Assembly (NCBI GenBank): GCA_019925795.1
Contig: CM034313.1
Coordinates: 26,710,932-26,774,931 of the forward strand
Origin: Dendrobium chrysotoxum
Lineage: Eukaryota > Streptophyta > Magnoliopsida > Asparagales > Orchidaceae
Length of the DNA: 64,000 bases
Direction: 5' to 3'
Of this stretch, positions 46,419 through 56,739 are shown piece after piece. The position numbers were made by a program, and so were the translations under genes. The notes under the pieces were generated by a model. It searched no databases and was not told the origin of the DNA. It worked only from the letters and a program-made list of their open reading frames with translations. Position 1 is the first letter of the stretch, and each line of letters begins with the position of its first letter.

Positions 46419-48065
46419 TCAAGCATTTGGATCTATCACACCTAGCCTTGTCCTCAACATGCTAAATGTGTCAAAGGCTAAGGGTTTTGTGAAAATATCT
46501 GCAAGCTGATCTTTAGTAGCCACATGATGTAGTTCAATTTCTCTTTTCGCTATATGATCTCTTATAAAATGATGCCTTATGTCAATATGCTTGGTTCTAG
46601 AATGTTGAATAGGATTCTTTGAAATACAAATGGCACTAGTGTTGTCACAAAATATTGGAATGGTTCCAACTACTAATCCTAAGTCACTCAATTGTTGTTT
46701 CAACCAAAGCACCTGTGCTACACAACTTCCTAAGGCAATGTACTCTGCTTCAGCTGTAGAAAGTGCTACTGAATTTTGTTTTCTACTGGACCAAGATACT
46801 AATGAATTTCCAATGAACTGACATGTTCCAGAAGTACTTTTCCTATCCACCCTACAGCCTGCAAAATCTGAATCTGAGTATCCAATTATATCAAAAGATG
46901 AACTATTCTTAAGATACCAAATTCCTAAATTTTGAGTTCCTAAAAGATATCTTAAGATCCTTTTTATTGCTGTCAAATGTGATTCTTTTGGATCAGCTTG
47001 AAATCTAGCACATAAGCAAACACTAAACATAATGTCAGGTCTGCTAGCAGTCAAATAAAGCAAAGATCCAATTATTCCTCTAAACTTCTTTCGATCAACA
47101 AATTTTCCCTTTAGATCCTTATCTAATAGGACTGAGGAACTCATGGGTGTAGTGACTGGTTTAGCATTATCCATTTCATACTTTTTGAGAATTTCCTTAA
47201 TATATTTAGATTGACAAAGAAAAGTCCCTTCCTCATTTTGCTTTATGCTAAAGCCAAGAAAATAAGTCAAATCACCCATCAAACTCATCTCAAATTCACT
47301 ACTCATTATTTTTGAAAATTCATCACATAGAGCTTTATCAGTTGATCCAAAGAGGATATCATCAACATATATTTGTACAATGAGTATTTCATTTTCAAGT
47401 CTTTTCATAAATAGAGTGGTATCCACACTTCCTTTAACAAATGATTGGTTTAACAAGAAAGTGCTTAACCTCTCATACCATGCTCTAAGTGTCTGTTTTA
47501 GTCTATATAATGCCTTTTTTAATTTGAAAATATGATTAGGGTATTTAGAATTTTCAAAGCCTAGAGGTTGCTCAACATACACATCCTCTTCTATCACCCC
47601 ATTTAGAAAGGTACTCTTAACATTCATTTGGTACAATTTAAAATCTTTAAAACAGGCAAAGGCTAACAAAACTCTTATTGCTTCAAGTCTTGCTACAGGG
47701 GCAAATATCTCCTCAAAATCAATTCCTTTAATTTGATTATACCCCTTAGCTACTAATCTAGCCTTATTTCTAACAAATACTCCTGAATTATTCATCTTGT
47801 TTTTGAACACCCACTTAGTCCCAACTACACTTAGATCTTTTGGCCTTTCAATTAATTCCCAAACATCATTTCTCTTGAATTGATTCAACTCCTCTTGCAT
47901 GGCCAATATCCAAAATTCATCCAAAAGTGCTTATTCTATGTTTGTGGGTTCTATCATTGAAATAAATGCTGAATGATTCACTTCTTTCCTCAAACCATGC
48001 CTAGTCCTAACTCCTTCACTTGGTTCACCTAAAATCAATTCTTTTGGATGACTCCTTACAAATTT
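46419..48065 (-). pseudogene. pol: Element B reverse transcriptase and RNase H
   Basis: Copia RT and RNase H; open for 501 codons (47924-46419), with the stop codon near 47930 just before it where related proteins continue. Motifs in order: WELIERPK-LSVVGTKWVFK at about residues 22-42, ARLVAKGYNQ-GIDFEEIFAPV, motif A QMNVKSTFLNG (47622-47624 codes Asn where the family has Asp), YVDDILFGS (both Asp kept), RPDIMFSVCLCARFQ, then RNase H with GYSDSDFAG, STAEAEYIAL and the DNTSAICISKNPIQHSRTKHIDIRHHFIRD run in pieces. The Asp to Asn change in motif A should kill the polymerase by itself. The RNase H residues look intact. The pol C-terminus ends IFTKPL--DTFSMLRTRLGV. Confidence 0.95.
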
Positions 48066-48926
48066 CTATTCTCTAGGCAATTGGTTTTCCTGTTCTTTTT
48101 CAACCCTTTCTTCAACTTTTTGATTTTCAAGTTTTTGGTTTATCACCTCAACCTCATCTTTATCCATCTTAGACCCTTTACTATCATAGGATTCATCAAA
48201 AATAACATGTGTGGTCTCTTCAACTACCAATGTTCTCTTATTAAAAACTCTATAGGATTTTCCAACACATGAATATCCTAGAAAGATTCCTTCATCTGAT
48301 TTCGGATCAAATTTTCCTAGAAGAGTTTTATCATTATTATGAATGAACACTTTACATCCAAAAATATGTAGATGTGAGAGGTTGGGACTTCTACCTTTAA
48401 GAAGTTCATAGGGTGTCTTATTCAATTTAGACCTTATGTACACCCTATTCAATACATAACATGCTGTACTAACTGCTTCAGCCCAAAAATATTTAGGAAG
48501 TGAATATTCTGCCAACATGGCTCTAGTAGTTTCAACTAATATCCTGTTCTTTCTTTCTACAACTCCATTCTGTTGAGGTGTCCTCGGTGCTGAGACGTTG
48601 TGTTCAATTCCATGAGATTTATAAAAATCATTAAACATTTCATTTTCAAATTCTCCCGCATGATCACTTTGGATACTAACTATTTCAAAACTAAGTTTTC
48701 TCTGAATCCAAGTGGCATCATCTCTGAACTCATCAAATGATTCACTCTTATGATTCAAAAATCTAATCCAGGTGAATCTAGTATAGTCATCCATAATAAC
48801 ATACCCAAATCTTTTTCCTCCTAAACTTAAGGTACTAACAGGTCCAAATAAATCCATGTGAAGAATTTCTAGGGGCTTGCTAGTCCTAATTTCCTTGATA
48901 GAATTGAATGAGGATCTCACTTATTT
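48066..48926 (-). pseudogene. pol: Element B integrase
   Basis: DDE integrase with first Asp in HMDLFGPVS, second in SIQSDHAGEFEN and Glu in TPQQNGVVERKN, all kept, with family spacing. After the core comes YFWAEAVSTACYVLNRV, then the C-terminal KTPYELLKGRSPNLSHLHIFG and GIFLGYS segments. The frame has a TAA near 48924 (in GK-VRSSF, where the family has Gln) and a TAG at 48066 before the RT linker. No frameshift separates it from protease or RT. Confidence 0.93.
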
Positions 48927-49808
48927 TCCTAGTTAACATGCATCACATAAGTGATCTTTAGTAAAATCTAATTTGGGTACTCCTCTAACTAGTTGCTTTT
49001 GAGTGATTTTCCTAAGATTTTTCATGCTAGTATGACAAAGCCTTCTATGCCACAACCATGATTCATCAGATACAGTTTTCAAACACAAGGCAGTAGATGC
49101 TTTAACAGAATTAAAATCTAGCATGTAGACATTGTTTACCCTATGACCATTCAAAACAACAGTTCCATTTAGACTAATAACACAACTTGTAGGTAAAAAC
49201 TTAATATAATAGCCCTTGTCACATAATTGACTAATACTCAACAGATTGTGTTTCAAGCCTTCAACTAACAGTACATTCTCAATAACAAAATTTTCTGAAT
49301 TTCCAATTATACATGTACCTACCACTCTCTTGTTGGTATTATCTCCAAGCATCACTTTGCCTCCATTCCTAGCTTCCAGTAATATAAATTGATTTGTATC
49401 TCCGGTCATATGCTTTGAGCTTCCGCTGTCCAGGTACCAAATACTCTCACGAGGTCTTCTGTGAGAGCATTTCTCATCCTCATCTGAATGGTCGAGATTA
49501 TCAGCCATTAAGCACAAATTGGTAACTTCCTCTTCTGGAGCTGTTTCTGATGAATTTGAAGCTGAGTCTGCCCAGAAAGCTCTTTGTACTCTCTTTTTAC
49601 CCCTTCTATCCTTTGGTTTTTCCTCGGTCTTCTCCTTGCTAGGATTTCCATTGAGATTGGGGCATTCTGTCTTGATGTGTCCTAGCTTCCTGCACTCATA
49701 GCAAATGACTTCATTTGAAGCCTTAACATTTTTCTGGAACTTACCCTTGTTCCAATACTGGCGTTTTCTCTGCTTCCTTTTTAGGGAACTTCTAAATTGC
49801 CTCGTCAT
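48927..49808 (-). pseudogene. pol: Element B protease and GAG_pre-integrase, with Gag zinc knuckle
   Basis: The zinc knuckle is complete: CYECRKLGHIKTEC (C-x2-C-x4-H-x4-C), near 49660-49710. An acidic linker leads to the protease with WYLDSGSSKHMTGD, the DSG active site intact, then VVGTCIIGNSENFVIENVLLVEGLKHNLLS. The GAG_pre-integrase reads WLWHRRLCHTSMKNLRK and LDFTKDHLCDAC, with the complete HHCC zinc site. A stop at 48933-48935 (in CDAC-LGK, usually Gln) separates it from the integrase in the same frame. Confidence 0.93.
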
Positions 49809-50569
49809 CAGGGCAATATCCTCTTCATCCTCAGGTAGTGATTAATCACTTTTAGAGTCATCCACCTTTAAAGTAATATTCTTCTCCTTTCATTTCTCAC
49901 CTGCATTAATCTGCCTTTGAGTCACCGATTGCTCATAAGCAATTAGTGATCCAAGAAGATTGTCAACGGAATAAACATTCAAATCTTTAGATTCAGTTAT
50001 TGCAGTTATCTCTGCATCATATGCAGGAGGTAAACAATGTAATATCTTGTTAACTTTCTCTGTATTTTTCAACTCCCTACCTAAAGCATGCAGTGAAGTG
50101 GCTGTGTGTGTAAAACGAGTGTACATGTCAGAAATTGATTCATTCTGTTTCATGCAAAAAAGTTCATAGTCGTGCAAGAGAATGTTTAATCTAGTTTATT
50201 TCACTTCATTAGTACCTTCATATGTGATGCAAAGTCTATCCCAAATTTCTTTTCCTGATTTATAGGTAGACACACGCATCTAATCTTATGACTTTAAAGC
50301 ACAAAAGAAACTATTCAAACACTTAGCATTCAGTTGAGCTAATTCACGTTCTTCTACAGTCCAGTTTGCAAAAGGTGTTTGAACTCTTATTCCATCTACA
50401 ATCCTAGTAGGTTTAGTATAACCATCCTGAACTAACATCCACATGTGATAGTCAAGAGATTGCAGAAATGTAGACATGCGAGTTCTCCAAAAATCAAAAG
50501 GGATATTATTAAACAACGGTGGTCTAGTGATCGAGTATTCTTCCAATTTTTATTTCCAAAATTAGCCAT
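49809..50569 (-). pseudogene. gag: Element B Gag
   Basis: Copia Gag. The ATG at 50567-50569 opens MANFGNKNWKN; the frame then slips by one relative to the rest, because this stretch is 4 nt shorter than in element A. From about 50546 the frame reads ITRPPLFNNIPFDFW-TRM, LQSLDYHMW, and so on, the UBN2-type capsid. Stops in the same frame are at 50286-50288, 50280-50282, near 50198, at 49890-49892 and near 49843. At 50177-49890 it reads YELFCMKQNESISDMYTRF and NLLGSLIAYEQSV, as in elements A and C. Confidence 0.9.
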
Positions 50570-50609
50570 GATTAAAATTTCAAACAGTATTTAAAACAGG
50601 TATTTTGAA

Positions 50610-50625
50610 ATTAGCTCTGATACCA
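50610..50625 (-). other. Primer binding site (initiator tRNA-Met), element B
   Basis: The + strand reads AGCTCTGATACCA; on the minus strand TGGTATCAGAGCT, two bases inside the right LTR. This is the standard Copia site. Confidence 0.92.
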
Positions 50626-50627
50626 CT

Positions 50628-52260
50628 TGAAAGTCCGAATAGGTTGTTAGACCTATTGCACACGTCCCTAGGCTAACCAAGAGGGGGGGTGAATTGGCCT
50701 TTTAAAAAAAAAACTCTGAATATTTCAAAAAAATTTAATGCTAATCGTATAGTATGATTTTAATTCGTATAGTATGAACAGAGATAATTTTTTGCTCTTT
50801 TGTTCAACACAGAAATTCAACCACTGAGAAACAATACTGTGAAAAAATAAAAATACAGAAAATAAACAGTGAACAGAAAACACCAGAATTTATAGTGGTT
50901 TGGTCAAACACGACCTACATCCACTCCCTAGAGACTCCTTCTCTAGGTATTGCACTAAACTCAAGTGTCTCTCCTTTTGCCCCCCCAGCAAGGTGGAGAA
51001 GCCTTTACAAACTCTCTTCCACCAACCCCGGTGTGGCAGAGTACCGTCATCCTTTTCACCCTCCAAGTGCGGCAGAGAACCGTCGTCCTTTTCACCCTCC
51101 ACATACGGTAGAGAACCGTTGTCTTATTTACTCTCCAAGTGCGGCAGAGAACCGGACTCCTCTCGAACAATCCTCTTGTAAAAGCCTCCAAGGAACTAGG
51201 AAGATGCTTGAAGAACAAGTAAAAGAAATCATCTCAATTGGATAACCTTGTGAATCTCCTCACAATTCTCTCTTGAAAGATTTCTCTAAACTCACTCCCA
51301 AACACTCTCCCAATCACTCTCCTTTCACTTCCCAAAAGAATTTTCGCAGAAGGATCTTTCTTACAAATAGTTTTGAGTCATTTTTATACTTAGGACAGAA
51401 AAAACCATCCAAAAATTAAAATTTCAAGTTAAGTCCGTGTCGATCATCCCGGACAATATCAGATCGTACCGTATGAATAGTTCAAAATATCGTTCATTTC
51501 ATCTTGTACGCAAGCTTGGATGAATCGAACAGTGAGCTTCGTACGAACAGTCGTCCCGTACGAAAGCTTGGACGAACCAAACAGAGAACTTCGTACGAAC
51601 ATTTCGTCCCATACGAATGCTTGGATGAATCGATCAGTAAGCTTCGTACGAACATTTCATCCCGTACGAACGCTTGGATGAATCGATCAGTAAGCTTCGT
51701 ACGAATATTCGTCCCGTACGAAAGCTTGGATGAATCGAACAGAGAGCTTCATACGAACATTTTGTCCCGTACGAAGGATTGAACGAACCCAATTTTAAGC
51801 AGTTTGTACAGCAAAACCCATGTACAAAATAGTATTCGTACTGTACGAACATGACTTAGAAAAATTTTCTAGGCATGCGGGTTCTTTATGGAGGACACAT
51901 TCTACAGATCATCCCGTACGATATCAAATCGTACTGTACGATCAATTTAAAATATTAAACTTTTTACTCCCCCATTGTGTGTGTGTGCACAGTTATCCAA
52001 CTTACAATCACACTCTCTCAGACTTAAGAAAAAGAAAATTTATAGATTTCATTTACAGTGAACAAATGAACTTGAAGTCTTTAACATTATAGAGTGTGAA
52101 TTTCCTGAAAAATACTTTAGTACACACAACACAAAAAACTCAAATATATGTTAGAAGATGAATTAGACAAACAATAAGCTTTTGTAATCATCAAAAATCT
52201 AAATAACATAAACTTGGATTAGAATTCACATGAACAAACCGATTCACCCAAATCACAACA
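50628..52260 (-). repeat. Element B, 5' LTR (right)
   Basis: 1633 bp, TGAAAG to CAACA. It carries six units of the 52-53-bp U3 repeat (GCTTGGA-type words at 51514, 51566, 51619, 51672, 51724 and 51776) against five in the left LTR. TATA box at 51381-51388. Confidence 0.95.
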
Positions 52261-52265
52261 CTTGT
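52261..52265. repeat. Right target-site duplication of Copia element B (CTTGT)
   Basis: Copy of 41680-41684 immediately after the right LTR. Confidence 0.93.
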
Positions 52266-52938
52266 CACCTGCATCAAGTAGTCTTTGACTCACATGTTAC
52301 TTGTAGGTAATGAGTGACCTAAGCAAGTTTTCAATTGAATAAACATTTAAATCCTTTGATTCAGAAATAGAAGTTACTTTAGCATCATAAGCACCATGTA
52401 TGCAAGGTAAAATCTTATTAACTTTTTTATAATTAAAGAGTTCTCTACCTAGTTCATACAAAGATGTCACTATATGGGTGAACCAAGTGTACATTTCAGA
52501 TACAGTCTCGCTAGGTTTCATGTCAAAAATTTTATAGGCATTCAGTAGAATATTTACCTAGTTTTTTTAACTTCACTAGTTCCCTCATATTTGATGCATA
52601 TGCTATCCCATATTTCCTTCACCGTAGTGCATGTAGATACTCACATATAGTCCTCATATTTTAAAGCACAAAAAAGTAATTTAAACATTTAACATTTAAT
52701 TGTGTGAGTTCTCTATCCTCATGACTCTATTCAATAAAGGGAATATCAATTTTAACACCACTAACTACTAGAGATGGAAGTGAATATCTTGTTTGAATCA
52801 TATGCAAAATTATATAGTCAATGGATTGCAAAAATGTGGTCATGTGAATTTCCAAAAATTAAAGAAAATATTTTCAAACAATGGTGGATAAGTTATTTAA
52901 TAGCCCTCCATAGTATTTCAATATGCAAAATACGCCAT
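52266..52938 (-). pseudogene. gag: Element C Gag, N-terminal part
   Basis: The minus-strand ATG at 52936-52938 starts a frame (MAYFAY, then a stop) leading to PPLFENIFFNF, the Copia capsid start. The readable part at 52521-52297 has VSEMYTWFTHIVTSLYELGRELFNYKKVNKIL, then SISESKDLNVYSIENLLRSLITYK. It is continued at 41684 after removal of element B. Several stops and shifts; more decayed than A or B. Confidence 0.8.
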
Positions 52939-52978
52939 CTGGTCATTACTTGAAGATTTAAAAATCTAAATTTCAAAA

Positions 52979-52993
52979 CCCACTCTGATACCA
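52979..52993 (-). other. Primer binding site (initiator tRNA-Met), element C
   Basis: TGGTATCAGAGTGGG on the minus strand, two bases inside the right LTR. Confidence 0.9.
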
Positions 52994-52995
52994 CT

Positions 52996-54848
52996 TGAAA
53001 GTTTAGGGAGGTTATAAGACCTCATTGAACTTACCCAAGGCACACCAAGAAGGGGGTGAATTGGTACTTTTGAAAAAAATATAGCAATAATAAAAATTTT
53101 CTTACTAAAAAAATGATTTTGAAAATAATTCTAACCAAGCAACTTAGCACATGTAGAAGCAAATCAGAGTTTAAAATATTTTTTGTTTTAAGGTACAAAT
53201 ATATCAACAATGATATGAAAATTTTTCTCTTAGTTAATCATGAATTAATCTAATTATAGTTGATAGTAAAAAATGAAATTTGTATAATAAATTTAGATCA
53301 CATAAATAAAAATGTATAAAAGTAAAAACAAGAAAGAGCGCACAAGATTTTATATTGTTATGGTCAACCTTGACCTATATCCACTCCCCGGATTCCCCCA
53401 CTCTGGGTAGTGCACTATCACTATAGTGTCTCTCCTTATGCCCTGTAGTAAGGTAGAGAATCCCTTACACAAATCACATCCACCAAACCTAGTGTGGCGA
53501 AGAACTGAAAACTATGTCACCCTCCTAGTGATGGCAGCAAATGATGACCTCCTTTCTCACCCTCCTCGTGATGACAGAGAATCATGACCTCCTTTCTCAC
53601 CCTCCTGGTAATGACAAAGAACTATAAACTCATTTCTCACTCTCCTGGTGATGGTAGAGAACCACAAACTATTTTCTCACCCTCCAGGTCATGGCAGAGA
53701 ACCACAACTTTAAGCTGAAGAACTTCTTCCAAAAGCCACCCAAGAAACCTAGACAGACACTTGGTGGAAACAAGGCAAGGCACTTTCTGGGAGAAACCAT
53801 GTGAACCCCTCACACTCTCCATTTTTTCTTCCCAAATCTCTCCTAGATTTCTTCTCCAAGCTCCCGCACAAAAAGTCTCGGCAGCCAAAAGTTTAAAATA
53901 AGTCTAATGAAAGAGATCAAATATAAAGCCTCATAAAAATCCCTAGAATTCAATTTTATCGACACTGATTGTATAGTACCATCCAAGATCATATAGTATG
54001 ATTAGTTCAAATCACTTGTTAGTACTGTATAAATTATAAAGCACTGTATGATCAATTTAACTGATTGTGTTGATTGTCTAGTACAATATAAAGAGTCATC
54101 CAATACGATTAGTTGAAATGACTTTGTTTATAATCTCATACAATTGGCAATGATAAATTATCATCCCATGTAGGGATCTGGTCGTATAGTAGGATTGGCT
54201 CCAATCATCCAGTACGATCGGATTGAACAAATTAACCAAATTTATTTCTCAAATTACAGGACTAATTTAGACAAGATTTAATTAAATTGTCCGCTACAAT
54301 ATCCATCGTACAGTATGATTAGTATAAATTTTAAATTTCAAAATATTGCTTAAATTTTGATTTATGTCTGGGATGTTGATTTCAACTAATCATTTTGTAC
54401 AATTTGGAATGTACAGTACGATGAGTTCAAATTATTTCAATTATCATAATTAGCTATTTTAATGATTTTCTGATTAGCTAATCAAACAGTACGATATGTA
54501 TCATACAGTAAAATTAGTTTAGAAAATTATACTCTTATTTCTCACCATCTCACTTCCTTGAGTGTGTTTGTATGTGGTCACCAAGTTTGGTATCCATCAA
54601 ATACATAACTTGACTAAAAAAACATAGTAAAAAGAAAAAGCAAAATTACATACTCTTTTAGACACTTTAACCCTATTCTACCCAGTCTTGAGATGATCAG
54701 TTTTGCACAGTGTATGGTGGACCTTAAATGTTAGTGCACAATAAAAGCATATATGCAATAGTAGCAATTAATAGGAGATAACATAGTAAGGAATTTGATA
54801 ATGTTTGTTATCATCAAAATCATTAGACTTAGGTCCAAATTTGCAACC
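52996..54848 (-). repeat. Element C, 5' LTR (right)
   Basis: 1853 bp, TGAAAG on the left, ending GCAACC before the duplication. Similar to 37851-39726. Short tandem repeats at 53515-53705; degenerate palindrome words at 53960-54500, for example at 54400-54425 and 54480-54515. Confidence 0.85.
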
Positions 54849-54853
54849 CATAT
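54849..54853. repeat. Right target-site duplication of Copia element C (CATAT)
   Basis: Copy of 37846-37850, after which the Gypsy integrase frame resumes. Confidence 0.88.
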
Positions 54854-55625
54854 TAGCAGCAATAAATTATTTTTGAAAATGAGAAGATGTAATTACCTTA
54901 AGAGAAATTAAAGCCCATCATATTTTAAACTTTTTCAAGATAATATCATATATAGTTTTGTTGTTCCTTGTTAGACCATATCAGATAATGGTCTATCATT
55001 TAGAAGTACTAAAATAAATAGTTTTGCTGATGTCACATCATTGATTATAGATACTCAACTATCTATTATACTCGAACAAATAAATTAGTTGAGGTCTTCA
55101 ATAAAACATTGGTACAGATTTTGAAAGACATTAAATGAAAATAAATTTATATGACATAAAAATTTAGGATAAAGTTAATAAGCATACAAAACCACATACA
55201 AAACTCTAACTAAGTTTAAGTCATGTACTCTTACCTTTGGTAAAGGATATTCTCCCTTTGGAGGTACTACTACCTTCATTGTGTATATCCTCATAGAAGA
55301 AAAAAATACAAAACTTAGATTAGAAGAACTTAAAGGTCTAGAACAAAAGTCTCTGTAAGCTGAATAAAGCCTCAAGCTATATAAAGCTAAAATAATTTAA
55401 GCACATGGAAAGTTGTTTCATCCAATAGCTTTCAAAGTAAGAGTCTTGGTCTTAGTTCTACGAAGACCCATCATAGCTATTAAAAGATGGGAGATAAATT
55501 CTGACCAACTTGGGAAGGTCTATTTGTGGCAGAGAAAGTATACCAATAAGGATCTTACTAGCCATGTGATTATAAAGGGGATCATCCAATGTTACCCATA
55601 AATGGAATGTATCTTAAGCGATACT
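54854..55625 (+). pseudogene. Gypsy (Tat/Ogre) integrase core and C-terminus, after element C
   Basis: Continues 37850. Frames read AAINYF, then VITLREIKAHHILNFFK, IISYIVLL and TISDNGLSFRSTKI (second Asp region). Near 55055 follows YTRTNKLVEVFNKTL (family: Y-AAANG-AEAFNKTL; the Glu is kept). Near 55225 comes the TLVY-ME-VLPLE-E-like run, and at 55413-55601 FKVRVLVLVLRRPII and WRKYTN-like C-terminal residues. Stops and shifts throughout. It ends near 55625 at the IKRYY-type tail of Tat polyproteins. Confidence 0.8.
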
Positions 55626-55895
55626 ATGGTGAATAGTATTTAAAAAGTTTTGTAATAAATGAAAAAAAATTCTTTATATTCTTTATGCATATTTCTTGAA
55701 TGTGTTGAATTTCTAATAGGAAGTTGGTCTTGAAAAAAAGACTGGGTCTAAAATTTATACTAATTATTATAACTTTTAAATTATTTAAATATTTTTAATA
55801 TATATCCTTAAAGAAAAGGTGTTAAATCCATTACAATATCCATCCTTTTCAAATTTTGATGGTTCAACCATCTAAATCCTTTCATTCGAGAGTTA
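55626..55895. other. 3' untranslated DNA of the Tat/Ogre element
   Basis: Follows the pol tail, A/T-rich, without reading frames. Leads into the tandem repeat. Confidence 0.4.
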
Positions 55896-56550
55896 ACTTT
55901 CACTTCAAATCCACTTCCATTAAATAACTCTTTAGGTCTAAATCTGCTTTTATGGAATCCTATGGACTTTGGGTCTAAGTCAGCTCATACGACATCCCAC
56001 TTCCATTAAATCATTCTTCAAGTCTAAGTCTGCTCTTACATCATCCTATATACTTTGGGTCTAAGTCTACTTTTAAGATATCCCACCTCCATTAATTCAA
56101 TCTTCAATTCTATGTCCCCTCTTACGACATCCAATATACTTCAGGTTAAGTCCACTTTTATGGCATCCCACTTCCATTAAATTAGTTTTCAAGTCTAAGT
56201 TCGCTCTTATGACATCTTATTGACTTCAGGTCTAAGTCTACTTTTATAATATCTCACTTTTATTAAATCAATCTTTAGGACTAAGTTTGCTTTTATGATA
56301 TCTTATAAGCTTTGGTTTTATGACATTATATCCTATAGAGTTTGGGTCTAAGTCCATTTAACGACATCCCACTTCCATTAAATCAGTCTTCAGATCAAAT
56401 TCTTCTCTTATGTCATACTAAAGACTTTGAATTTAAGCCATGTTTTATCTTATCCCATTTCTATTAAATTAGTCATTAGGTCTAAGTACGCTCTTATAAT
56501 ATCCTTTAAACTTTGGATATAAGTCCACTTTTATGACATTACATTTTAAT
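55896..56550. repeat. Tandem repeat of about 85 bp in the Tat/Ogre 3' region
   Basis: Seven or so imperfect units marked by CCCACTTCCATTAAATCA-like words at about 55906, 55999, 56087, 56168, 56254, 56370 and 56453. Each unit has two half-units with TCTAAGTC(C/T)(A/G)CT(T/C)TTA-like words. Tandem repeats between pol and the 3' LTR are known from Ogre elements, which fits the placement. Confidence 0.75.
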
Positions 56551-56739
56551 TTAAAATCTACTAGTGGTGGATAAAGCCCCTGTTACACCATCCTAGTTTA
56601 AATCAAAAAATCCCAAACTTAGAAACATTTCCTTTCAGACCCAAATTATTCAACCTTATTTAGATTTTGTTGATCACTTCGAGCAATGCCAATATGTGTG
56701 ATTTACTTTTCAAGTTCATCACATCGGTTGGGGTCCATT
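56551..56739. other. Short non-coding stretch before inverted X
   Basis: No frame or repeat seen. The left border of block X near 56740 is judged from the CATTTGTTGACCTTA region, which matches the reverse complement of 14700-14740. Confidence 0.35.

Larger units (their letters stand above)
41685..52260 (-). mobile_element. Copia element B: complete Sirevirus-like retrotransposon with a third ORF
   Basis: 10576 bp on the minus strand, nested in gag of element C, with TSD CTTGT. LTRs are 41685-43276 and 50628-52260. PBS for tRNA-Met follows the right LTR and a PPT precedes the left one. Gag-pol runs 50569 to 46419 in the order gag, protease, integrase, RT, RNase H (Copia order). A third ORF (45769-44699) and a 1.4-kb untranslated region follow. 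Gag-pol has in-frame stops and one early shift, ORF3 has two shifts, so it is inactive, but it is the youngest and best-preserved element here. Confidence 0.93.
37851..54848 (-). mobile_element. Copia element C: Sirevirus-like, pol-deleted, hosting element B
   Basis: Minus-strand Copia element with LTRs at 37851-39726 and 52996-54848, TSD CATAT, and a tRNA-Met PBS at 52979-52993. Its own internal DNA is 39727-41684 plus 52266-52995. It has gag, a coiled-coil extension, protease, GAG_pre-integrase and only the first part of the integrase. The rest of integrase, RT and RNase H are missing, and the integrase runs straight into the LTR. Element B is inserted in its gag. It sits in a Gypsy integrase. 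Confidence 0.85.
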
